This document shows positions 1 to 6,359 of a stretch of 6,522 nt of DNA, piece after piece. Each line of letters begins with the position of its first letter. Within the stretch, counting starts at the first letter, position 1. The translations under genes and the position numbers were made by a program. Under the pieces are notes generated by a model, which was given only the letters and a program-made list of their open reading frames with translations, did no database searches and was not told where the DNA came from. The stretch lies in NCBI GenBank assembly GCA_023387715.1, contig JAEWHQ010000034.1, forward strand, positions 1-6,522, in the 5' to 3' direction. This DNA comes from Pseudomonadota bacterium (GTDB taxonomy: Bacteria; Pseudomonadota; Alphaproteobacteria; Rhizobiales; Rhizobiaceae).

Positions 1-356
1 TCACCAGGGCGCCCTACGCCACCCAGCAGGCCGGTATTTTCATAGCTCTGCACTAAACGTGACTGGATGATATTCGGCAGACGGTCACCCCATTGCGCAC
101 CGCTCAGATAAGCGATGGAACCGGATGCCGGATTGACCACAATATTCTCACTGTCGAGCGCTTTCAATGCGGTCGGAGCGGCCACCAGCAACTGCACAGA
201 TTTACGGCTTTTGGCCGTTACTGCCGGACGCGGTGCACTCAAACTATAGGTATCAAGCGGCGTTGTTGTGCCACAAGAGGCCAGCAAACCGCCAAGACCC
301 GCAACCATCAGGCCGAGTTTTGCACCGCGCAGGAGCTTGACATCAAACATACTCAT
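1..356 (-). CDS. ABC-type transport auxiliary lipoprotein (PqiC-like), N-terminal 118 residues only
   Basis: Probable outer-membrane lipoprotein partner of the MCE transporter encoded just upstream in the operon. The frame starts at ATG 356-354 and runs off the left edge, so the C-terminus is missing; the family is usually around 200 residues. The N-terminus is a lipoprotein signal: Lys7 and Arg10, a hydrophobic stretch (residues 14-25), then lipobox L-A-S-C with the lipidated Cys at residue 28. Position +2 is Gly, not Asp, so outer-membrane sorting is expected. After the Cys come DTYSL and, near the cut end, AQWGDRLPNIIQSRLVQSYE, both typical of the ABC-type transport auxiliary component family. 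The start overlaps the mlaD stop by 4 nt (ATGA) and is preceded by GGGAG at a suitable distance, so translational coupling to mlaD is likely. In the family this protein is thought to stand in for the periplasmic/outer-membrane end of the lipid route. Family call is firm; the exact role is inferred from context. Confidence 0.88.
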   Translation of the reverse strand, partial: MSMFDVKLLRGAKLGLMVAGLGGLLASCGTTTPLDTYSLSAPRPAVTAKSRKSVQLLVAAPTALKALDSENIVVNPASGSIAYLSGAQWGDRLPNIIQSRLVQSYENTGLLGGVGRPG

Positions 357-1348
357 CGACGTGATCTCCCGTCATATTGCGGCACATTACCCTGACCGCC
401 AAAAATAATACGCTGCGGATTTTTCTCAAGATCCGTAATAGCCTGCTCAATACGTTGGATCGAGCGTCGGCTTTCATTGACAGCCGACTGCACATCACGC
501 AGTCCCTGCCCTGAGAAGCGCTGTAAATTATCGGTAATCGGGCCCATACGCGTATTCAGGCTGTCCGAGGTTTTACGAATAGATTCAAGGGTTGCATTAA
601 GCTGCGCCACGACACCGTTTTTATCATCAGCCGACAACATATTGTCAGCCTTTTTCATGATGTCTTCAACACGTACAGACGCATTATTCAAACGCGCCAT
701 CATTTCACGCGCATCCTTGATCATCAGCTGAATGTCTTCAGCATTAGAACCAAGCTTTTCAACAATGTCCGAATTTTTAGCCAGCGCATCGGTGAAGGTA
801 CGGGTATTTTTAACCGTATCAGTCAGCGGCTCACGCACATCCTGAATGAAACCTTCCAAAGCACCAATCGCACTATTGGCACGGGCGAAAATATCCTGCG
901 CCGTAGCAAGCAAGTTATTAACGATGGAAGGATCGGCATTAATACGCGCGACATAGCCGCCCTCATTGGCGGTAGTCAGCAAATTCGGCTCATCCAGACG
1001 TCCGCCTTTAAGCTCAACATAGGCCTGACCAGTCAGCCCCTGAAAGCCGAGCGTTGCAACGGTTGAACGGGTGATCGGCGTGGTGGAATTTACCTGTGTC
1101 AGCACAATCACCATGTCCGGATTGGTTTCATCCAGATGGAGACGGCGCACATCACCCACTTTGATCCCGTTGAACAGCACCTGGCTGCCTTGCGCCAACC
1201 CTGTGACCGAGCCCGGAATTCTGATTTCCAGCGGCAGTGAATCGCGTGCTTCACCATAGCGCGCAATCCAATACACAAAGCCGAAAGCAATAAGACTGAC
1301 GACCAGCGTAAAAACACCCACCAGAACGTAATTGGCTTTCGTTTCCAT
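353..1348 (-). CDS. mlaD: MlaD-like MCE-domain lipid-transport protein
   Basis: Periplasmic substrate-binding subunit of an MCE-type ABC lipid transporter, anchored in the inner membrane. In this family MCE domains form a hexameric ring with a hydrophobic pore on top of the permease. The 331-residue product has one N-terminal transmembrane helix (about 8-28), then the MCE domain (about 38-117) with the recognisable GSVTGLAQGSQVLFNGIKVG and GLTGQAYVEL segments. Residues about 140-310 are a long, mostly helical region rich in Asn, Asp and Leu, likely a coiled coil or tunnel-forming extension. The end, with LEKNPQRIIFGG followed by a basic tail, is typical of alphaproteobacterial members. This is longer than the E. 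coli MlaD (about 180 residues) because of the C-terminal extension. The ATG lies 3 nt after the mlaF stop, and AGGG overlapping the end of mlaF serves as ribosome binding site. The stop overlaps the lipoprotein start. Confidence 0.93.
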   Translation of the reverse strand: METKANYVLVGVFTLVVSLIAFGFVYWIARYGEARDSLPLEIRIPGSVTGLAQGSQVLFNGIKVGDVRRLHLDETNPDMVIVLTQVNSTTPITRSTVATLGFQGLTGQAYVELKGGRLDEPNLLTTANEGGYVARINADPSIVNNLLATAQDIFARANSAIGALEGFIQDVREPLTDTVKNTRTFTDALAKNSDIVEKLGSNAEDIQLMIKDAREMMARLNNASVRVEDIMKKADNMLSADDKNGVVAQLNATLESIRKTSDSLNTRMGPITDNLQRFSGQGLRDVQSAVNESRRSIQRIEQAITDLEKNPQRIIFGGQGNVPQYDGRSRR

Positions 1349-1351
1349 ATT

Positions 1352-2209
1352 TTACCCTGCCTGCGAGCGGAAAGTGCCGGGCTTGCGCCGGCTCGGTGCG
1401 GATAGATCAATCTGCCGCGCCCGCTTGCCACGAAAATAAGATTTAACCCACGGATCATCAAACTCCAGCATTTCTTCCATGCTGCCGCTGACGAGAATTT
1501 TCTTATTGCCCAATACCGCAATACGGTCACAAATTGCAAACAAACTGTCGAGGTCATGCGTAACCATATAAACAGTCAGTCCCATTGTATCGCGCAAATT
1601 GGCAATCAAATCATCAAATTCTGCCGCCCCGATCGGATCAAGACCGGAGGTCGGTTCATCAAGAAACACCACATCCGGATCAAGTGCCAAGGAGCGCGCC
1701 AATGCTGCACGTTTGATCATACCACCTGAAAGCTCAGACGGAAATTTTTCCGCTGTATCCGGTTTCAAACCGACAAGCTCAATCTTAACGCGCGCCAGCT
1801 CGTCCATCAGCTTTGGCGACAAATCCAGATATTCACGCATTGGCACCTGAATATTTTCCAAAACATTCAGCGCAGAAAACAGCGCACCATGCTGGAACAA
1901 AACGCCCATACGCATATCAACAGCCATTTTGGAGCGTTCATTCAAGCCATCAAGGCTTTGCCCGAACACTTCAATTTTGCCGGATTTTTTAGGGGTCAGC
2001 CCTAAAATCGCCCGCATCAACACCGACTTGCCTGAACCTGACGGCCCGATAAAGCCCAGCACTTCGCCCGGATAAATATCAAGGTCGAGCTTATCCAGCA
2101 CAGTGTTTTTGCCAAAAGCCACAGTGACATCACGCACAGAAATAATCGGCTCGCGCTCTTTACCGCTCAAAGAATATGCTTTCTGTTCATCGTGATATTG
2201 CTGCTCCAT
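1352..2209 (-). CDS. mlaF: MlaF-like ABC transporter ATPase
   Basis: Cytoplasmic ATPase that powers the MCE lipid transporter through MlaE. The 285-residue product carries a full set of ABC motifs: Walker A GPSGSGKS (55-62), Q-loop Gln106 in LFQHGALF, signature LSGGM (160-164), Walker B VVFLDE (180-185) with catalytic Glu185, D-loop SGLDP (188-192) and H-loop His218 in VTHDLDS. LSGGM followed by KRAALARSLA, and the FQHGALF Q-loop, are typical of the MlaF/Mkl branch. About 20 residues precede the domain and a basic tail (about 260-285, ending RRKPGTFRSQAG) follows it; the tail may help hold the complex together, as C-terminal extensions do in MlaF, but this is inference. The next upstream in-frame codons reach a stop at 2219-2221, so ATG 2209 is the earliest possible start; no strong Shine-Dalgarno is visible. 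A 128-nt gap separates it from mlaE. Confidence 0.95.
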   Translation of the reverse strand: MEQQYHDEQKAYSLSGKEREPIISVRDVTVAFGKNTVLDKLDLDIYPGEVLGFIGPSGSGKSVLMRAILGLTPKKSGKIEVFGQSLDGLNERSKMAVDMRMGVLFQHGALFSALNVLENIQVPMREYLDLSPKLMDELARVKIELVGLKPDTAEKFPSELSGGMIKRAALARSLALDPDVVFLDEPTSGLDPIGAAEFDDLIANLRDTMGLTVYMVTHDLDSLFAICDRIAVLGNKKILVSGSMEEMLEFDDPWVKSYFRGKRARQIDLSAPSRRKPGTFRSQAG

Positions 2210-2231
2210 AGAATATCTTTATCTCAAGCTG

Positions 2232-2244
2232 TCGTATTTTACGA
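2232..2244. repeat. 13-bp palindrome TCGTA-TTT-TACGA
   Basis: Perfect 5-bp arms around a 3-nt centre, lying 23 nt upstream of the mlaF start codon. It could be a protein binding site or a small hairpin in the mla transcript. Function is unknown. Confidence 0.4.
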
Positions 2245-2272
2245 ATATAGATAATATTAAAAAACCATTATT

Positions 2273-2285
2273 CCACAGACTGTGG
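2273..2285. repeat. 13-bp palindrome CCACAG-A-CTGTGG
   Basis: Perfect 6-bp arms around one base. As RNA it would fold with a 5-bp stem and 3-nt loop. In the mla direction a T6 run begins about 8 nt after it, so it is at best a poor terminator or attenuator. It could equally be an operator. Confidence 0.4.
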
Positions 2286-2337
2286 CACTTAGGCCATGTA
2301 AAACACAGTTGTGACACGGATTTATGCCAGCACCGCC

Positions 2338-3513
2338 TTAAAAATCGATCGCTGCATAGAACATGGCAAACAAGCCATCAATCACAATCACCACGAAAAT
2401 CGACTTAACCACCGAAGCCGTCACGCGGCGACCCAGCGACTCTGCACTGCCGCCCACTTTCAAACCTTCAACAGAAGCCATGATGCCAATGATCATCGCC
2501 ATGAAAGGCGCTTTGATAAGACCGGCAAAATAAGTGTTTAAAGCCACAGCATCATGCAAACGCGAAATGAAGGCTTCCGGCGAAATATTGGAATAGAACC
2601 ATGCGACGCCGCCAGCACCCAAAAGGGCTGCCACATCGGCAAGGATTGTTAAAAGCGGCAATACAATCACCAGCGCAACAAGACGCGGAAAAACCAAAAC
2701 GCCGACAGGGTTGAGCCCCATCACTTTCAAAGCGTCCGTTTCCTCGCGCATTTTCATCGAGCCGATTTCAGCAGTAATCGCACTCCCCGAGCGCCCTGCG
2801 ATCATAATAGCTGTCAGCAAAACACCCAGCTCACGTAAAACCAGAATACCAACCAGATCGACCACGAAAATCTCGGCGCCAAAATAGCGCAGCTGAAATG
2901 CACCTTGCTGCGCGATAATCGCGCCCACAATGGTGGACATGAGCATGACAATAGGAATAGCGCCAACGCCCATCCGGTGCATCTGATGCACAATCGCCGG
3001 CATACTGATACCAGTGCCGCGCCCCTGCTTCATTTGCGAACCACGAATGGTGGAGCCTAAAATATACATCGACATTTTAAAGTCATTGTACATTGAAAAC
3101 ACGCCCTCACCGAGGGCGGCGAAGAATCTTATTAAAAAGAAATCTTTTTTATCTTTTTTGCACTGCGTAATCGGCACATAGGCTTTTGCCACTTCCAGCA
3201 TCAAAGGCTGCCAGCTATCCTGCAAGCCGGTGATTTCCACCTGCACATTGTCACTTTCAAGTGATTGACGCAGCCGCTCAATCAGCCATGCACCGGCTGT
3301 ATCCAGCCCCTGCACGTCGCTCATATCAATCTGGAAAAAGCCCGAACGCTGCGAGCGCTCGATTTTACGCATAGCAAGGTCAATCTGATTGACACTATGA
3401 GTCGTCCAGCGACCACTTAAACAAAGCAGTGCGCCGTTTTCCTGTTTGGTGACGCTGACTTGAGGGGCGGCACGCATCTGTTTCTTTGCATCACTTACAG
3501 TGTCGGTCAACAT
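2338..3513 (-). CDS. mlaE: MlaE-like permease with fused N-terminal STAS (MlaB-like) domain
   Basis: Inner-membrane permease of the MCE lipid transporter. The 391-residue product has two parts. Residues about 18-115 form a STAS domain, with QIDMSDVQGLDTAGAWL (61-77) matching the MlaB core and Thr72 in the position of the conserved Ser/Thr of D-S/T-A-G. Residues about 125-391 are the MlaE permease: a pre-domain amphipathic stretch, about five hydrophobic segments (183-203, 215-242, 268-306, 331-348, 370-388), and the diagnostic block LRELGVLLTAIMIAGRSGSA followed by EIGSM and EETDALKVMGLNP (226-269). In E. coli MlaB is a separate protein; here it is fused, so no mlaB gene is needed. The linker KKDKKD (119-124) is encoded by two A6 runs. 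The ATG at 3513 has only a weak GAAAG-like ribosome binding site, so Met13 (ATG at 3477) is a possible alternative start that would keep the STAS domain. It is the first gene of the operon. Confidence 0.93.
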   Translation of the reverse strand: MLTDTVSDAKKQMRAAPQVSVTKQENGALLCLSGRWTTHSVNQIDLAMRKIERSQRSGFFQIDMSDVQGLDTAGAWLIERLRQSLESDNVQVEITGLQDSWQPLMLEVAKAYVPITQCKKDKKDFFLIRFFAALGEGVFSMYNDFKMSMYILGSTIRGSQMKQGRGTGISMPAIVHQMHRMGVGAIPIVMLMSTIVGAIIAQQGAFQLRYFGAEIFVVDLVGILVLRELGVLLTAIMIAGRSGSAITAEIGSMKMREETDALKVMGLNPVGVLVFPRLVALVIVLPLLTILADVAALLGAGGVAWFYSNISPEAFISRLHDAVALNTYFAGLIKAPFMAMIIGIMASVEGLKVGGSAESLGRRVTASVVKSIFVVIVIDGLFAMFYAAIDF

Positions 3514-3543
3514 GCAGCTTTCTATATACGAGTCGCCAAAACC

Positions 3544-3558
3544 TTAAAAGTGGCTTAA
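3544..3558 (-). promoter_or_regulatory. CtrA-type box TTAA-N7-TTAA upstream of mlaE
   Basis: The sequence TTAAAAGTGGCTTAA matches exactly the full CtrA recognition motif known from Caulobacter and used in Brucella and other alphaproteobacteria. It lies 30 nt upstream of the mlaE start codon and over 470 nt from maeB. On the minus strand TATATA (3528-3523) follows 15 nt downstream. If that is the -10 element, the box covers about -42 to -28, where CtrA-activated promoters carry it. The transcript would then start within a few nt of the mlaE ATG, giving an almost leaderless mRNA or use of Met13. The box sits in a near-perfect 11-nt-period direct repeat (CTTAAAAgTGGC, CTTAAAAtTGGC). The motif match is seen; the regulation is inferred. 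Confidence 0.5.
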
Positions 3559-3594
3559 AATTGGCGTTATTTTGATCAAGATACAACTGATCTC

Positions 3595-3613
3595 TTATGC
3601 ATATTTAGCATAA
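3595..3613. repeat. 19-bp inverted repeat TTATGC-N7-GCATAA
   Basis: Perfect 6-bp arms around 7 nt, about 82 nt upstream of mlaE. The size and spacing fit a dimeric regulator site (for example LysR-like ATNC/GNAT geometry), but I cannot name the regulator. It could serve either divergent unit. Confidence 0.4.
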
Positions 3614-3748
3614 CAGTAACAGCCTGTCATAGGTGCGACGATAATCCTACAATAAAGATATGATTATAACCTCTCAATGCTTGCTGCATGCTGATTTAAG
3701 CTTTATTGCATGATGTGAAACTTTACAAATAATACCGGAGCACTCCTG

Positions 3749-3865
3749 ATGCCACCGCCTGCGTCATATCATAAGCCGGACACATATCTTCATATGTGTT
3801 TGCCAAAAGGGCGCGCGCAACTGGGCGACAAATCATCACCTTTAAGTGACATGAATATTCGTTAA
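3749..3865 (+). CDS. Possible small ORF, 38 codons, upstream of maeB
   Basis: ATG at 3749 opens a frame of 38 codons ending at TAA 3863-3865, starting MPPPASYHKPDTY and ending SPLSDMNIR. It is not recognised as any family. It has no membrane segment or signal peptide and is rich in Pro, Ser and basic residues. The support is a good ribosome binding site, GGAG at 3737-3740, 8 nt before the ATG, and a locally higher G+C than the surrounding spacer. The frame runs through the 20-bp palindrome and ends inside the 3' arm of the larger inverted repeat, so it could be a leader peptide whose translation affects RNA folding. A frame of this length can easily occur by chance, and it may be plain 5' leader. 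Confidence 0.22.
   Translation: MPPPASYHKPDTYLHMCLPKGRAQLGDKSSPLSDMNIR
3780..3799. repeat. 20-bp perfect palindrome ACACATAT-CTTC-ATATGTGT
   Basis: Perfect 8-bp arms around a CTTC tetraloop. In a plus-strand RNA the stem can grow to 11 pairs using two G-U wobbles and one C-G (3777-3802). No T-run follows, so it is not a canonical terminator. It may be an operator for a regulator of maeB or a structural element of its leader. Confidence 0.5.
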
Positions 3866-3872
3866 AGGTGAT
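3835..3872. repeat. Inverted repeat ATCACCTTTAA-N16-TTAAAGGTGAT
   Basis: Perfect 11-bp arms separated by 16 nt, with two further pairs beyond a single mismatch (3832-3833 with 3874-3875). The loop contains the 8-bp palindrome GAATATTC (3853-3860). No T-tract follows. It lies 158 nt upstream of maeB and could be a transcription-factor site or a leader stem-loop. The two TTAA tetramers are 16 nt apart, so this is not a CtrA box. Confidence 0.5.
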
Positions 3873-3984
3873 TATCAATTCTGGCTCTAATCACACATGC
3901 ATTCCCTGATATATTGCCTTGACCGTCATTGAGGAAAAACCGTCGAGGCAGAAAGCGGATCTTGGTCAGTTTCAGACCACGTAT

Positions 3985-4017
3985 ATGAAACGGATAGCTG
4001 CCAGAGTAATATTATGA
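3985..4017 (+). other. Micro-ORF 1 of maeB leader (MKRIAARVIL)
   Basis: Ten codons from ATG 3985 to TGA 4015-4017. Its stop overlaps the start of the next micro-ORF in an ATGA. It is basic and has no clear ribosome binding site. Translation is unproven. Confidence 0.18.
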
Positions 4018-4034
4018 AAGCGAGACGAACATGA
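4014..4034 (+). other. Micro-ORF 2 of maeB leader (MKARRT)
   Basis: Six codons from ATG 4014 to TGA 4032-4034. The TGA overlaps the maeB ATG (ATGA at 4031-4034), the geometry used for translational coupling. AGAG lies about 7 nt before its ATG. Two consecutive Arg codons precede the stop. Translation is unproven. Confidence 0.22.
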
Positions 4035-6334
4035 CGACTAAAACCCCAACGGGCCGTTCAGATTTCGACGAAGCAGCGCTTTATTTCCACCGCTACCCTA
4101 AGCCGGGCAAGCTGGAAATTCAGGCAACAAAACCTTTAGGCAACCAGCGTGACCTTGCGCTCGCTTACTCGCCTGGTGTTGCAGCGCCTTGTATCGCCAT
4201 TCAGGAAGATCCGTCACTGGCCGCCGACTTTACTGCTCGCGCCAATCTCGTGGCGGTTATCTCCAACGGTACTGCGGTTTTAGGACTTGGAAATATCGGA
4301 CCACTTGCTTCCAAACCAGTGATGGAAGGTAAAGCGGTTCTCTTCAAAAAATTCGCAGATATTGATGTATTCGATATCGAAATCGATGCGCTTAAAGTCA
4401 ATCAGATGGTTGATACAATCAGTGCATTGGAGCCGACCTTTGGCGGCATCAATCTTGAAGACATCAAAGCACCGGAATGTTTCGAAGTTGAAGAACAGCT
4501 TCGTGAAAAAATGAATATTCCGGTTTTCCATGATGACCAGCACGGCACCGCAATTATCGTAGCTGCGGCTGTGATGAATGGTCTGGAACTTGCCGGTAAA
4601 AAGCTGAGTGATGTTAAAATCGTCACATCCGGTGCCGGTGCTGCCGCGATTGCCTGCCTTAACCTTCTGGTTTCCATGGGCGCAAAGCGCGAAAACATCT
4701 GGGTCAATGATATTGACGGTCTCGTTTATGACGGCCGCAACACATTGATGGATCGCTGGAAAGCCGTTTACGCACAAAAAACCGACCATCGCTCGCTCGC
4801 CGATGTTATCGGTGGCGCAGACGTATTCCTCGGCCTTTCAGCCGCAGGTGTTTTGAAGCCTGAGCTTCTCAGCCAAATGGCGCCGAACCCGCTCATTATG
4901 GCGCTTGCTAACCCGACACCGGAAATTATGCCGGAAGCTGCCCGCGCTGTGCGAGAAGATGCTATCATCTGCACCGGCCGTTCCGACTATCCAAATCAGG
5001 TTAACAACGTTCTTTGCTTCCCTTACATCTTCCGCGGCGCATTGGATGTTGGTGCAACGGCCATCAACGAAGAAATGAAGATGGCAACCGTGATGGCGAT
5101 TGCTGGTCTGGCACGCGAAGAAGTGTCCGATGTAGCGGCGAAAGCCTATCCGGGCGACACGCCAAGCTTCGGCCCTGATTATATTATTCCGTCGCCATTT
5201 GATCCGCGCCTTATCCTGCGCATTGCACCGGCTGTTGCAAAAGCTGCGATGGAAACCGGTGTTGCCACCCGTCCGATTGAAGATATGGAAGCTTATATCG
5301 ATAAGCTCAACCGTTATGTCTTCCGCTCCGGCCTGATCATGAAGCCTGTTTTTGCTGCGTCCCGTTCAGCCAGCAAAAAGCGCGTGATCTATGCCAATGG
5401 TGAAGATGAGCGTGTACTTCGTGCAGCACAGGTTGTGCTGGAAGAAGGCATTGCCATCCCAACGCTGATTGGTCGCCCAAGCGTCATTGAAGCACGTCTG
5501 AAGCGCTTTGCACTGAAAATCCGTCCGGGCGTTGATTTTGAAATCATTAATCCGGAAGATGATCCGCGCTATCGTGATTATGTTGACCTGATGCACAAGC
5601 TGACAGGTCGTCAGGGTATTACGCCGGAAGCCGCACGCGCACTGGTTCGCACCAACCCGACCGTGATTGCCGCCTTGGCAGTTGTACGTGATGAAGCTGA
5701 TGCGCTGATTTGTGGCTTGGAAGGTCGTTTTGAACGCCAGCTGACACTGGTAAAGCAGATTTTGGGCGTTGAGGCACCATTGCGTGATCTCTCCACTCTC
5801 AGCCTGCTGATTTCCCCGCGCCAGACTTTGTTCTTCACTGACACTTATGTGAACATTGATCCAACCGCAGAAGAAATCGCTGAAATGACCATTTTGGCTG
5901 CAAAAGAAATCCGCCGCTTTGGCATTGAGCCAAAAGCTGCCCTGCTTTCGCATTCCAACTTCGGCTCACGCGATTCCGAAAGTGCTGCGAAAATGCGTAA
6001 AGCCTGCAACATCCTGCAACAGATTTCACCGGAACTCGAAGTGGATGGTGAAATGCACGGCGATGCGGCTCTGTCGCAAATTCAGCGTGATCGCGTCTTC
6101 CCGAATTCACGCCTGAAAGGCGAAGCCAACTTATTGGTATTCCCGAATTTGGATGCAGCCAACATCACCATGAACGTAGTGAAGATGATGACAGATGCTC
6201 TGCATGTCGGCCCGATCCTGCTCGGTGCGGCACGTCCGGCGCATATTCTGACACCATCGGTCACCTCACGCGGTATCGTCAATATGACAGCTCTCGCTGT
6301 TGTTGAGGCATCGCAGCGCGCCGCACAAAAATAA
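4031..6334 (+). CDS. maeB: Malic enzyme, probably NADP-dependent, with C-terminal phosphotransacetylase-like domain
   Basis: Oxidatively decarboxylates malate to pyruvate and CO2, giving NAD(P)H; cytoplasmic, linking the TCA cycle to pyruvate and gluconeogenesis. The 767 residues match the MaeB/TME hybrid class (about 760). The malic N-terminal domain (about 15-165) has YSPGVA (46-51, Tyr46 the likely general acid) and [10 protein letters not shown] with Lys101 the likely base. NLEDIKAPE (E143, D144) and FHDDQHGTA (166-174, D169) supply the expected metal ligands. The Rossmann domain shows GAGAAA (201-206), NPTPE (294-298) and [20 protein letters not shown] (316-335). Residues about 430-767 are the PTA-like domain, with [10 protein letters not shown] (640-649) and DGEMHGDAA (672-680). 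In relatives this part is not catalytic as a PTA but mediates allosteric response, for example to acetyl-CoA. The closest family I recall is rhizobial TME, hence NADP preference, which the sequence alone does not prove. Ribosome binding site is weak (CGAGACG). The gene is intact. Confidence 0.95.
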   Translation: MTTKTPTGRSDFDEAALYFHRYPKPGKLEIQATKPLGNQRDLALAYSPGVAAPCIAIQEDPSLAADFTARANLVAVISNGTAVLGLGNIGPLASKPVMEGKAVLFKKFADIDVFDIEIDALKVNQMVDTISALEPTFGGINLEDIKAPECFEVEEQLREKMNIPVFHDDQHGTAIIVAAAVMNGLELAGKKLSDVKIVTSGAGAAAIACLNLLVSMGAKRENIWVNDIDGLVYDGRNTLMDRWKAVYAQKTDHRSLADVIGGADVFLGLSAAGVLKPELLSQMAPNPLIMALANPTPEIMPEAARAVREDAIICTGRSDYPNQVNNVLCFPYIFRGALDVGATAINEEMKMATVMAIAGLAREEVSDVAAKAYPGDTPSFGPDYIIPSPFDPRLILRIAPAVAKAAMETGVATRPIEDMEAYIDKLNRYVFRSGLIMKPVFAASRSASKKRVIYANGEDERVLRAAQVVLEEGIAIPTLIGRPSVIEARLKRFALKIRPGVDFEIINPEDDPRYRDYVDLMHKLTGRQGITPEAARALVRTNPTVIAALAVVRDEADALICGLEGRFERQLTLVKQILGVEAPLRDLSTLSLLISPRQTLFFTDTYVNIDPTAEEIAEMTILAAKEIRRFGIEPKAALLSHSNFGSRDSESAAKMRKACNILQQISPELEVDGEMHGDAALSQIQRDRVFPNSRLKGEANLLVFPNLDAANITMNVVKMMTDALHVGPILLGAARPAHILTPSVTSRGIVNMTALAVVEASQRAAQK

Positions 6335-6338
6335 ACCT

Positions 6339-6359
6339 ATAGTTGTAAAATACAACTAT
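6339..6359. repeat. Hairpin ATAGTTGTA-AAA-TACAACTAT just after maeB
   Basis: Perfect 9-bp arms with a 3-nt loop, starting 4 nt after the maeB stop. A smaller related hairpin, TAGTT-GATT-AACTA (6363-6376), follows directly. It has no following T-run, so it is more likely an mRNA 3'-end stabiliser or a binding site than a complete intrinsic terminator. Confidence 0.5.

Larger units (their letters stand above)
2210..2337. other. 128-nt AT-rich gap inside the mla operon
   Basis: Non-coding spacer between the mlaE stop and the mlaF start, long compared with the overlaps and near-contacts elsewhere in the operon. In the direction of transcription it holds CACA-N2-TGTG, a 13-bp palindrome, a run of six T, an AT-rich stretch and a second 13-bp palindrome. 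It could carry an internal promoter, an attenuator or an RNA processing site. I could not identify a convincing -35/-10 pair or a canonical terminator: the T-run starts about 8 nt after the first hairpin rather than directly at its base. Confidence 0.6.
3514..4030. other. Divergent intergenic region between mlaE and maeB
   Basis: The 517-nt region must contain the promoters of both units. It holds the CtrA-like box, inverted repeats at 3595-3613, 3780-3799 and 3835-3872, one small-ORF candidate and two micro-ORFs, each listed separately. Weaker elements: inverted CGCCAA/TTGGCG (3534-3539, 3561-3566) framing the CtrA-like box; ATAATC/GATTAT (3641-3646, 3662-3667); a direct repeat ACCGTC (3922, 3939); a 5-bp hairpin TGGTC/GACCA (3963-3979). 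Possible maeB-side promoter elements are TTGCAT-N16-AATAAT (3706-3733) and an extended -10, TGATATATT (3907-3915). Neither is strong enough to call. No tRNA or known riboswitch is recognised. Confidence 0.6.

Noticed and set aside
93..395. 100-codon plus-strand frame opposite the lipoprotein gene
   Set aside because: Antisense to a clear lipoprotein with lipobox and coupled start; Cys/Thr/Arg/Gln-rich with no domain.
1108..1557. 149-codon minus-strand frame across the mlaF-mlaD junction
   Set aside because: It overlaps two genes with intact motifs in another frame; composition (Trp, Ser, Arg, Cys rich) is that of a shifted-frame translation.
3572..3585. FNR/FixK-like site TTGATCAAGATACA between mlaE and maeB
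   Set aside because: Only 8 of 10 consensus bases of TTGAT-N4-ATCAA match, and the second half-site is broken at its two central positions; too weak without expression data.
3842..3865. Second CtrA box formed by the two TTAA tetramers of the large inverted repeat
   Set aside because: They are 16 nt apart rather than 7, so they do not fit the CtrA motif.
3918..3947. maeB promoter with -35 CTTGAC at 3918
   Set aside because: At the normal 16-18 nt spacing the downstream sequence is GTCGAG-like, with no resemblance to an alphaproteobacterial -10 element.
4280..4789. 169-codon minus-strand open frame inside maeB
   Set aside because: Antisense shadow of the malic and NAD-binding domains, with no family features.
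5366..5953. 195-codon open frame on the minus strand inside maeB
   Set aside because: It lies wholly antisense to a well-conserved enzyme gene, matches no domain I recognise, and has the Cys/His/Phe/Asn-rich look of a codon shadow.
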